Positions 34,497-41,042 of a stretch of DNA of 41,042 nucleotides are shown here, one piece after another (the first letter of the stretch is position 1; every line of letters begins with the position of its first letter). Where the stretch lies: positions 1-41,042 of the forward strand of contig CASFLH010000039.1 in the NCBI GenBank assembly GCA_949295505.1, in the 5' to 3' direction. A program made the position numbers and the translations under genes. This stretch comes from an uncultured Spirochaetales bacterium. GTDB lineage: Bacteria > Spirochaetota > Spirochaetia > Sphaerochaetales > Sphaerochaetaceae. The notes under the pieces are model-generated. The model ran no database searches and had not been told where the DNA came from. It saw only the letters and a program-made list of their open reading frames with translations.

Positions 34497-35789
34497 TTAC
34501 ATCACAGTGCCATCTGGAATGACGGCATTCTTGTTGATGACGATGATTCCATCATGAATTGAATACATCTCGAAATCTCCATCCGGGCGTGGAATGTTGT
34601 CGATTCCGATGCGGCAGTTGGATCCGATTCTCGCATTCTGGTCGATGATGGCTCTCTTGATGATCGTAGCCTTGCCGATTCCGATATTCGGAATACCTTT
34701 CTTGGCATTCTCCGCCTTCTCTTCCTCGGTCTCGTAGAATGTCGCACCCATGCAGTATACGCCATCGAGGGAAGCACCGGCTTCGATGAATGTACGGACA
34801 CCAACAATTGAATTGACGATGTATGCATTCGTGATGATCGATCCCTCTGATGTGAGTGAGCATGAGATGTTGCAGAAGTTGGCCTTTGTAGCAGGAAGGT
34901 GCCTTCTGTGTGTATAGATCGGCATTTCCTCATCATAGAAGTTGAATGCCGGTTTCTCTGAGGCAAGGTTGAGGTTTGTCTCATAGAACGCCTTGATTGT
35001 TCCGATATCCTCCCAGAAGTCATCGAAGAGGTAAGCGCCTACACGGCGGGTCTTGATGATCTCAGGAATGATTTCCTTTCCGAAGTCCGTCTTGTCGTTG
35101 TTGAGAGCTTCCTCCATCGTCTTCGCATTGAAGATGTAGATACCCATCGAGGCAAGGTATTCGTTGTCCGTGGTCCTTGCGACGCCGAGCTGGCTCTTGA
35201 GGCAGTCATCGGAAACCTTGTATTCCGTGATATCCATATCAGGAGCTGGCTTCTCATAGAACTTCCTGATGATTCCCTCATCATCGGCTCCGATGATTCC
35301 GAGACCTGTTGCCTGTGCCCTGGAAATAGGCTTTGCAGCGATGGTCAGTTCCGCGCCGGAATCAATATGCCTGTCAAGCATCTTCTGGAAGTCCATTCTG
35401 TACAGCTGGTCTCCAGAGAGGATGATGTAGTAATCAGCATTCTGGTCATGGAAGTGCTTGAGGTTCTTCCTTACGGCATCTGCTGTTCCCTGGTACCAGC
35501 TCTCACTGGCATATGTCTGCTCAGCTGCGAGAATCTCGACGAATCCGCCAGAGAACTGATCGAACTGGTATGTGTTCGCGATATGATTATGCAGTGAGGC
35601 GCTGTTGAACTGTGTGAGAACGTAAATCTGCCTTATGCCGCTGTTGATGCAGTTTGAGATAGGGATGTCCACGAGCCTGTATTTACCTGCGAACGGAACA
35701 GCTGGTTTTGCCCTGTCCATCGTAAGCGGATAAAGTCTTGTGCCGCGGCCACCGCCGAGTACAATCGCAATCGCTTTCTTCTTCTTCAT
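34497..35789 (-). CDS. glgC: Glucose-1-phosphate adenylyltransferase
   Basis: The 430-residue enzyme makes ADP-glucose from ATP and glucose-1-phosphate for glycogen synthesis. LGGGRGTRLYPLTMDRAKPAVPF is the nucleotidyltransferase signature with the activator-site region. ISNCINSGIRQIYVLTQF, ILSGDQLYRMD and WEDIGTIKAFYETN follow, then a left-handed beta-helix tail (GIGKATIIKRAIIDQNARIG). AGGAGG is 9 bases upstream. It lies 22 bases after glgA in the same direction. Confidence 0.96.
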   Translation of the reverse strand: MKKKKAIAIVLGGGRGTRLYPLTMDRAKPAVPFAGKYRLVDIPISNCINSGIRQIYVLTQFNSASLHNHIANTYQFDQFSGGFVEILAAEQTYASESWYQGTADAVRKNLKHFHDQNADYYIILSGDQLYRMDFQKMLDRHIDSGAELTIAAKPISRAQATGLGIIGADDEGIIRKFYEKPAPDMDITEYKVSDDCLKSQLGVARTTDNEYLASMGIYIFNAKTMEEALNNDKTDFGKEIIPEIIKTRRVGAYLFDDFWEDIGTIKAFYETNLNLASEKPAFNFYDEEMPIYTHRRHLPATKANFCNISCSLTSEGSIITNAYIVNSIVGVRTFIEAGASLDGVYCMGATFYETEEEKAENAKKGIPNIGIGKATIIKRAIIDQNARIGSNCRIGIDNIPRPDGDFEMYSIHDGIIVINKNAVIPDGTVM

Positions 35790-35811
35790 TTTTCCAATCC
35801 TCCTAATGTAT

Positions 35812-37251
35812 TTATCCTTTATTGCTCAGAGTATTATATAGCTCTATGTATTCTCCTGCGGACTTGTCCCATGACAGATCCGTTGTCATGGCGCGCTTTA
35901 TGGCTTTCGCCATGCCTTCCTTCTCTTCATTGTAATACCTTATTGCGCGGTTGACAGCATCACTTATCGATTCTGATGAAAGATTCTCCATCAGGAATCC
36001 GGTTCCGCTCTCAGGATTAGCTGTTATATCCACTATCGTGTCCGCCAGGCCTCCTGTGCGATGCGCGACAGGGAGAGTGCCATAATGGAGTGAATACATC
36101 TGATTGAGCCCGCATGGTTCATATCGTGACGGCATCAGAAAGAAGTCCGCAGCCCCTTCAGCTTCATGTGCCGTCACGCTGCTGAATGCGATTTTTACAG
36201 CCAGGTTGTCATGGCGCTTCTCAAGCTCTTTGAGTTTGTCCTCATAATGTTTGTCACCTGTTCCGATGATGAGCATCTGGAAGTTCTCCTGATACAGGAG
36301 CTCTTCCAGGACGGGATGATTTCCTCCCAGAAGCTCTGCGTATCCTTTCTGGTCAGCAATGCGGGAAATCATCGTGAAAAGAGGGATATCAGGGTCTTCC
36401 TTGAGACCATATTCCTTCTGGATACGCGCTTTGAGCGCCTTCTTGCCAGAAAGATCCCTTGAAGAGAAATGCTCTGGGAAGAACTTGTCTGCCTTCGGGT
36501 TCCACTCATGTGTGTCCATGCCGTTGAGGATGCCTTTCAGATCATCTTTCCTCTCCCTCAGCAGCCAGTCCAGGGAACAGCCATATTTCTCTGTCTGGAT
36601 CTCCTTGGCATAAGTGGGGGAGACTGTCGTTATGCTGTCCGCCGTCTCAAGCCCGGCCTTGAGCATGTTCAGCCGCTCCTCTCCAGGTTTTCCTGAGAAG
36701 AGCTCCGGAAGCATCCTGTCTCCTCCGAGAACGGCGTCATAGCGCGAGAAATCACCCTGATAAGCAAGATTGTGAATCGTGAATACCGTGTGTGAGCTTA
36801 TTCCCGCCTGCTTGATATAAAATGGCACCAGCCCAGCTGTCCAGTCATGGCAATGGACGACATCGGCAATCCAGCCGGAAGCCTTCATGTAACCGACAGC
36901 GGCTTTCGCGAAAAGCATGAATCGCCGTCCATTATCCGCATACGGTGTGAATGATGTGTCGCCGTAGATGCCGCTGCGCTCTGTGAAGTATGGATGCTCC
37001 AGTCCCACATACTCAACGCCATCGAGTTTTCTGGACACTGTTGATACAGGTTCATCAACAGCAAGCATCGGGACGGTGAATGATGGTCCCTTCCTGAATC
37101 CCTTGCGATCTATGAACGAATACATAGGCATGAAAATACGCACTTCCACGCCTTTTTTGGCGAGAGCAGGGGATAATGCACCTAAAACATCAGCCAATCC
37201 CCCCGATTTGGAAAAGGGGACAGCTTCGCTTGAAACCATCAGGATATTCAT
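35812..37251 (-). CDS. glgA: Glycogen synthase
   Basis: The 479-residue GT5 enzyme transfers glucose from ADP-glucose to growing glycogen. The N-terminal VPFSKSGGLADVLGAL binds the ADP moiety, HCHDWTAGLVPFY is conserved, and MPSRYEPCGLNQMYSLHYGTLPVAHRTGGL is the C-terminal GT-B active-site block. No strong Shine-Dalgarno is visible before the ATG. It is the first gene of the glgA-glgC pair; branching enzyme and phosphorylase are not in the window. Confidence 0.96.
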   Translation of the reverse strand: MNILMVSSEAVPFSKSGGLADVLGALSPALAKKGVEVRIFMPMYSFIDRKGFRKGPSFTVPMLAVDEPVSTVSRKLDGVEYVGLEHPYFTERSGIYGDTSFTPYADNGRRFMLFAKAAVGYMKASGWIADVVHCHDWTAGLVPFYIKQAGISSHTVFTIHNLAYQGDFSRYDAVLGGDRMLPELFSGKPGEERLNMLKAGLETADSITTVSPTYAKEIQTEKYGCSLDWLLRERKDDLKGILNGMDTHEWNPKADKFFPEHFSSRDLSGKKALKARIQKEYGLKEDPDIPLFTMISRIADQKGYAELLGGNHPVLEELLYQENFQMLIIGTGDKHYEDKLKELEKRHDNLAVKIAFSSVTAHEAEGAADFFLMPSRYEPCGLNQMYSLHYGTLPVAHRTGGLADTIVDITANPESGTGFLMENLSSESISDAVNRAIRYYNEEKEGMAKAIKRAMTTDLSWDKSAGEYIELYNTLSNKG

Positions 37252-37287
37252 ACAGAAGATTATCAGCTAAGCGATTCATAAAGGCAA

Positions 37288-37336
37288 GGAAAAAACACCT
37301 CCCGAGGCGTTAATGATATGCAATTCGAGAGGTGTC
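37288..37336 (-). terminator. Terminator after trxB
   Basis: On the minus strand ACACCTCTCG pairs with CGGGAGGTGT across a loop of about 20 bases, followed by TTTTTTCC. It ends the TPR-tsaE-tsaB-trxB operon upstream of glgA. Confidence 0.75.
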
Positions 37337-37342
37337 TGCGCT

Positions 37343-38239
37343 TCAGAGATTCTGGATGTACTCGTCTGCGGAATGTGCTGCGGCGGCTCCATCCCCGGCG
37401 GCGGTCACAACCTGCCTGAAAGGTGTTGTCCTCACATCCCCTGCCGCGAAAAGCCCGGGCACGGAGGTTCTCATGTGGTTATCGGTGATAACAAATCCAT
37501 GATCCAGCTCGGCAAAGCCTTCGAGAAGCTCGGAGTTGGGGATGATCCCGACGAAGATGAAAATCGCGTCCACGGCAAGCTCTGAACCGTCTGACAGCCT
37601 GACTGATTTCACACCCTTTCCATCTCCCCTGATTTCATCGACCGTAAGACCGAGATGAAGGAAGATGTTGTCTTTCTCATTCACCCTGTCCTGCAGGACC
37701 TTCTGTCCTCTGAACTCCGTTCTCCTATGGATGATATGCACCTCGCTCCCAAGCTTGGAAAGGTAGAGGGCATCGGTGAGGGCTGTGTCACCACCGCCGA
37801 CGACCGCGATTTTCCTGCCTTTGAAGAAAGGACCATCGCATGTCGCGCAGTAGCTGACGCCCTTTCCCTGGTATTCCTCTTCTCCTGGGCAGCCAAGGTG
37901 GCGATGACGTGCGCCAGAGGCGAATATTACGGCTTTGGCATGAACTTCGTCATCATTTGTCTTCACGATGAATTGATTGCCTTCTTTTCTTATTGATTCC
38001 GCGCCCCAGAATTCGACGCGCACGCCGAAAGAGACAGCCTGCTTCTCAAAGCTCTCTGCCAGCGCATATCCTGAAGTCTTTCCTGTCCCTGGGTAATTCT
38101 CGATCTCATCGATATATAGAAGCTGTCCGCCAGGAGCAAGCGAATCTATTGCAAGTGTATTGTAGCCGGCACGCGCGGCATATCCGGCGGCAGAGAGTCC
38201 CGCAGGACCGCAGCCGATGACAAGAACATCACATTCCAC
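37343..38239 (-). CDS. trxB: Thioredoxin reductase
   Basis: The 298-residue FAD/NADPH enzyme reduces thioredoxin. VLVIGCGPAGLSAAGYAARAG is the FAD site, SYCATCDGPF the redox pair (C131, C134), VVGGGDTAL the NADPH site, and GLFAAGDVRTTPFRQVVTAAGDGAAAA the second FAD motif. It begins at a GTG with GGAGAGGG upstream and overlaps the tsaB stop by 11 bases. It is the last gene of the operon. Confidence 0.95.
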   Translation of the reverse strand: MECDVLVIGCGPAGLSAAGYAARAGYNTLAIDSLAPGGQLLYIDEIENYPGTGKTSGYALAESFEKQAVSFGVRVEFWGAESIRKEGNQFIVKTNDDEVHAKAVIFASGARHRHLGCPGEEEYQGKGVSYCATCDGPFFKGRKIAVVGGGDTALTDALYLSKLGSEVHIIHRRTEFRGQKVLQDRVNEKDNIFLHLGLTVDEIRGDGKGVKSVRLSDGSELAVDAIFIFVGIIPNSELLEGFAELDHGFVITDNHMRTSVPGLFAAGDVRTTPFRQVVTAAGDGAAAAHSADEYIQNL

Positions 38240-38933
38240 TTTTTTCCCTCTCCTTCATTTTCTTCTCAAGCGCCTCCTCGGCATCCGAGCGCCTGATGTA
38301 TACGGGGCCTTCTCCGATATCATCGGCACCTTTTTCCCTGTATTTCTCCAGACCGAGCGCCAGAAGCGCCTTTGAAAGATTCCTCGGAGCTTCAGGGTCG
38401 ATCAGAAGTGGGATTGAATCGTCGATTTCAGCAATCCTGCTGGCGAAAAGAAGCGCATCAGGGCCGGTGACAAGTACCGGCATATCCTCTCTCTTCAGGG
38501 CAGGAATGGCATCTTCTTCCGTGCCGTCCCTGTCTTCGATTATTGTCTCTCCGCCTTTCTTCAATGAGAAATAGAAGCGCTTCTTCTTCGCGTCGATAAC
38601 GGAAAGTATCGCTCCCGGATAGATACCGACAGCTTCAGATGCAGCGTCAAGCGTTGGGACTGATACGAGCGGGATTGAGAGCGCTGATGAAATACCCTTC
38701 ATTGAAGCCATGCCGATTCTCAGCCCTGTGAATGAGCCGGGGCCTTTTGCCACGACAAGAAGATCCAGATCCTTCATGGCAATGCCAGCTCTTGCGAGAA
38801 TGGCCTCGATTTCCGGAAGAAGGTCCTCTGAATGCGAGAAGTTCCCGTCCACCAGTCTCTCTTCGTAGGAGCTCCCCGTCAGAAGGGCAATTGACAGAAT
38901 CTGGGTTGATGTATCAGCTAAGAGAACATTCAT
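38229..38933 (-). CDS. tsaB: tRNA t6A biosynthesis protein TsaB
   Basis: The 234-residue ASKHA-fold protein has VLLADTSTQILSIALL at the N-terminus and VVAKGPGSFTGLRIGMASMKGISSALSIPLVSVPTLDA, the TsaB signature. It scaffolds TsaD and TsaE during transfer of the threonylcarbamoyl group to A37 of tRNA. I chose the ATG at 38933, since GGGGG is 5 bases upstream; it overlaps the tsaE end by 20 bases. The protein C-terminus has a lysine-rich coiled tail (EEALEKKMKEREKSGM). Confidence 0.93.
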   Translation of the reverse strand: MNVLLADTSTQILSIALLTGSSYEERLVDGNFSHSEDLLPEIEAILARAGIAMKDLDLLVVAKGPGSFTGLRIGMASMKGISSALSIPLVSVPTLDAASEAVGIYPGAILSVIDAKKKRFYFSLKKGGETIIEDRDGTEEDAIPALKREDMPVLVTGPDALLFASRIAEIDDSIPLLIDPEAPRNLSKALLALGLEKYREKGADDIGEGPVYIRRSDAEEALEKKMKEREKSGM

Positions 38934-39342
38934 GAGAACCCCCTTTGATTTCGATATTCCTTGTGCCATCATCGAGGATGGTTATGGTGACAAGGAATGC
39001 ATCCGGACGCATCATGCCGCCTATCTTCTCCGCCCATTCAACAAGCGTGATCCCGTCAGGATAAAGAAATTCCTCTCCACCCATTGATTCGAATTCGTCC
39101 TCTCCGGAAAGCCTGTACAGATCAAGATGATAGAGCTTATCACTGCCCTCATATTCCTGTACAAGCGTGAAAGTGGGGGAGACGATTGACTCGGTAATGC
39201 CAAGCGCCTTCGCGATGCCTTTCGCAAGCACAGTCTTTCCAGCCCCCAGCGAGCCTGTAAGGGAGACGACGTCTCCACGCCTGAGCTCGCAGCCTAGCCT
39301 GTATCCTATATCCATGGTCTCTTGCTCGGAATGTGAAATCAT
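38914..39342 (-). CDS. tsaE: tRNA t6A biosynthesis ATPase TsaE
   Basis: The 142-residue P-loop protein has Walker A GSLGAGKT at 30-37, SPTFTLVQEYEG, LYHLDLYRL and ITLVEWAEKI, all TsaE hallmarks. It drives the TsaB-TsaD complex. Its ATG immediately follows the stop of the TPR gene, and its end overlaps tsaB, which implies coupled translation. Length is normal for the family. Confidence 0.95.
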   Translation of the reverse strand: MISHSEQETMDIGYRLGCELRRGDVVSLTGSLGAGKTVLAKGIAKALGITESIVSPTFTLVQEYEGSDKLYHLDLYRLSGEDEFESMGGEEFLYPDGITLVEWAEKIGGMMRPDAFLVTITILDDGTRNIEIKGGSHECSLS

Positions 39343-40602
39343 TCACTCCTCCTCATGGTGATGGTGATGGCCGCAGCCGCAGTCATCCTTCTCGATCTCT
39401 GCTATCTCCGCAGCATAAGCATCATCGTCATCATCTTCATGCTTCGAATCATCATGCACAATCTCTTCGTGGATCAGCTCTCCGATTTTCTCCCCGGTCT
39501 TCTTCTCATATTCCCCGATGAGATTCTTCACTATCTCATCGCTGCCGGAGAGGTATCTGGCTTTCTCAAGATACTCCCTTGCCTCATCAAACTGATTGTC
39601 CTGAAGATACAGATAGGAGAGGTTGGAGGCAACAGTGAGATTCTCCGGGTCGAGATCTGCCGCTGTCTCAAGATAAGTCTTGGCAAGCTCTCTGTCGCCG
39701 ACTTCAAGCTCGTCAATTGAAAGCTCGTTGTAGATATCTGCGCTGCGCTCTCCCAGTTCAAGGCACTTCATCAGGTCGTTTCTGGCTTCCTCGAACCTTG
39801 CTGCCTTCCTCAGTGCCCAGCCCCGGAGGAAGTATCCATTCCATACCTTCGGATTCTTCGCGATGAAGCGGGATGCGGCATCGATGGCTTTTTCGTTATC
39901 GTCAAGCATGATGAAGTCATAGGCTTCCTTTATCTCCTCGTCGTTTTCAAGCTGGAGCTCGATGCGGGAGAGCAGCTTCTTCATCTCCTGCTTCTTCTCT
40001 CCTTCTTCCGCTACTGCCATGTATCTTTCAAGGTAATCCTTCGCTTCTTCAAGGTTGCCGGTGAATGCTTCATAGGAGGAAATCTCCGCAAGGATGTCAG
40101 GTTCCTCTCCGAATCTTCTCAGTCCGTCCTTGAGCGTGTGCTTTGCGGAGAGCAGGTATTCATCCTCCTTCTCCTCATCTCCTCTGTCCCTTGCATCGAC
40201 TGCCATGTATGAATAAAGCGTCGCGAGATTGATGCAGGAGGCGCTCTGCGGAAGCAGATGATATACGGCAAGGAAGAGCTCCTCGGAGAATTCATAATCC
40301 TTCTGTTCTTCCTTGGCTATCGCGGCTTTGAGAAGCTTGTCCGGAAGCGTAGGATCGACTGTGAGGACAAAATCCTTGTAGTATGAGGCGTTGCTGTTGT
40401 TCTCGTCATAAGCGATGACTGTCAGCATACCTGATACGATTGACTCCAGCGAGATATCCTTCTCCGTAAGCCTTGCAGATCCTGCCTGAAGCTGTACAGG
40501 CAGCAAGATGCTGCTGTCGAGACGGAAAGTGTCGCTCTCGATTCTCATTCCCTTCGGTACTCTTATGTATCTGATTGACCTGAGGCTTTCTTCTTTATTC
40601 AC
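39343..40602 (-). CDS. TPR-repeat protein with His-rich metal-binding tail
   Basis: The 419-residue protein has several tetratricopeptide repeats from about residue 90 to 375, for example the units starting WNGYFLRGWALRKAARFEEARNDL and LTVASNLSYLYLQDNQFDEAREYLEKA. The N-terminal 80 residues form a beta-rich region of unknown type. The C-terminus is acidic and ends CGCGHHHHHEEE, a likely metal-binding tail. There is no signal peptide. It begins at a GTG with GAGG 5 bases upstream. It is the first protein gene of the tsaE-tsaB-trxB operon and sits only 12 bases after the U-run of the structured RNA at 40614-40782. Confidence 0.8.
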   Translation of the reverse strand: MNKEESLRSIRYIRVPKGMRIESDTFRLDSSILLPVQLQAGSARLTEKDISLESIVSGMLTVIAYDENNSNASYYKDFVLTVDPTLPDKLLKAAIAKEEQKDYEFSEELFLAVYHLLPQSASCINLATLYSYMAVDARDRGDEEKEDEYLLSAKHTLKDGLRRFGEEPDILAEISSYEAFTGNLEEAKDYLERYMAVAEEGEKKQEMKKLLSRIELQLENDEEIKEAYDFIMLDDNEKAIDAASRFIAKNPKVWNGYFLRGWALRKAARFEEARNDLMKCLELGERSADIYNELSIDELEVGDRELAKTYLETAADLDPENLTVASNLSYLYLQDNQFDEAREYLEKARYLSGSDEIVKNLIGEYEKKTGEKIGELIHEEIVHDDSKHEDDDDDAYAAEIAEIEKDDCGCGHHHHHEEE

Positions 40603-40613
40603 GCTTACCTCAC

Positions 40614-40782
40614 AAAAAAGTCCTATAGATACGGCTGCTGGTTGCTCTTGAACTAATGTTCAAGGGGGGATCTCTGTTGCCCGCTTTCTGTTCCCCGCAA
40701 GAGGGATCAATGCCGCTAAGGCTATGCCGGATCCCGGATATATGGTTTGCTCCAAGAGGCTTCAGATGAGCCGTTCTATAGG
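40614..40782 (-). ncRNA. ssrS: Structured RNA with closing stem, 6S-like (or leader attenuator)
   Basis: On the minus strand CCTATAGAACGGCT at the 5' end pairs with AGCCGTATCTATAGG at the 3' end, with a single bulge, and TTTTTT follows at once. Inside, near the 3' end, is the hairpin CTTGAAC-ATTA-GTTCAAG, in the same place as the CUUGAACC..GGUUCAAG hairpin of Escherichia coli 6S RNA. A GGGATC/GATCCC stem lies in the apical part. Length of about 169 bases fits 6S RNA. TGG-TAAACT upstream is a possible extended -10 box. The 6S call rests on shape and the shared hairpin only. An attenuator for the operon 12 bases downstream is the main alternative. Confidence 0.55.
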
Positions 40783-40826
40783 TGATTGAAGTTTACCACA
40801 GTTTCATTCAGGGTGGAAGAGCTCTT

Positions 40827-40843
40827 GATAATCGGGTATTATC
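40827..40843. repeat. GATAAT-CGGGT-ATTATC inverted repeat
   Basis: A perfect 6-bp inverted repeat with a 5-base spacer lies between the structured RNA and the start of the last gene. It ends 5 bases before the ATG at 40849. It could be an operator or contain a -10 element on either strand; no choice can be made from the sequence. Confidence 0.35.
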
Positions 40844-40848
40844 CCAAT

Positions 40849-41042
40849 ATGGAAATGTTTATTTACGGTCTTGGAGCCGGTCTTATCATAGCAGCATTGG
40901 TGGCTTTCTATTTCTCGACGAAGATCGGGAAGGTCAATGACGAGAAGAAAAAGGAAGTCCAGAAGTATAAGGATATGCTCTCCGACAGGATGGAGCTTGA
41001 GGCAGAGGGTCTCAAGAAGGTCAGGGATGAGAATGAGGAGCT
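40849..41042 (+). CDS. Membrane-anchored coiled-coil protein, cut by window end
   Basis: The partial frame encodes MEMFIYGLGAGLIIAALVAF, an N-terminal membrane anchor, then a charged helical stretch (KIGKVNDEKKKEVQKYKDML, followed by DRMELEAEGLKKVRDENEE) that continues past the end of the window. The layout fits RNase Y or an RmuC-type protein, but no catalytic domain is visible, so I do not name it. An ATG at 40855 is an alternative start; neither has a clear Shine-Dalgarno. Confidence 0.6.
   Translation, partial: MEMFIYGLGAGLIIAALVAFYFSTKIGKVNDEKKKEVQKYKDMLSDRMELEAEGLKKVRDENEE

Overview
The window is a gene-dense, roughly balanced-GC bacterial chromosome segment. It most likely comes from a host- or gut-associated spirochaete of the Sphaerochaeta type. 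This is an inference: periplasmic binding proteins have short signal peptides ending in AQA-AAEE or SAGGS-type sites, there are spirochaete-style outer-membrane barrels, the DUF1015 / thiBPQ / TPR-tsaE-tsaB-trxB neighbourhoods fit, and carbohydrate import is by ABC transporters. No rRNA, tRNA, insertion sequence, integrase or CRISPR array was seen.

Left part (1-8100). An AT-rich edge with one doubtful small membrane ORF leads into two related outer-membrane beta-barrel genes (417-2075 and 4473-6185, both minus; distantly Wzi-like). Between them, on the opposite strand, sits a visibly AT-richer two-gene cassette. It encodes an AAA15/RloA-type ATPase and an RloB-type TOPRIM-like protein, with translationally overlapped genes and an inverted-repeat operator candidate in front. 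This is the best candidate for a defence system in the window. The second barrel follows rfbB (dTDP-glucose 4,6-dehydratase), which hints at surface polysaccharide. Next comes a membrane protein with a VPVEV-repeat linker and what looks like a degenerate GGDEF domain.

Middle part (8100-24780). TsaC/Sua5-like and DUF1015 genes converge. A plus-strand run of four genes encodes thiamine pyrophosphokinase, an intracellular pectinesterase, an HtrA protease and UvrB. Facing it is a two-gene unit for a small barrel and a caspase-fold lipoprotein. Then come a Fic AMPylase with an upstream box array and a thiBPQ-type thiamine ABC operon under a clear TPP riboswitch. Diverging from that are a bifunctional NAD(P)HX repair enzyme, a small membrane protein, a Nudix hydrolase and a branched-chain aminotransferase ending at a terminator. 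Thiamine import plus thiamine pyrophosphokinase gives a salvage route to TPP.

Amino-sugar operon (24800-34440). A strong promoter (TTGACA-N17-TAAAAT) is followed by two LacI-type operators. They control nine tightly packed genes: a cytosolic GH20 hexosaminidase, its LacI regulator, an amidohydrolase, a sugar-binding protein, two permeases, NagB, NagA and a SIS-domain protein. The logic is import of GlcNAc-containing oligosaccharides, intracellular cleavage, then deacetylation and deamination to fructose-6-phosphate. No transporter ATPase and no GlcNAc kinase are present, so both must be supplied from elsewhere.

Right part (34440-41042). glgA-glgC (glycogen synthesis) and a TPR-tsaE-tsaB-trxB operon are on the minus strand. 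Upstream of the TPR gene is a roughly 170-nt, strongly self-complementary element ending in a U-run. I interpret it as a 6S-like RNA or a leader attenuator. The window ends inside a membrane-anchored coiled-coil protein gene.
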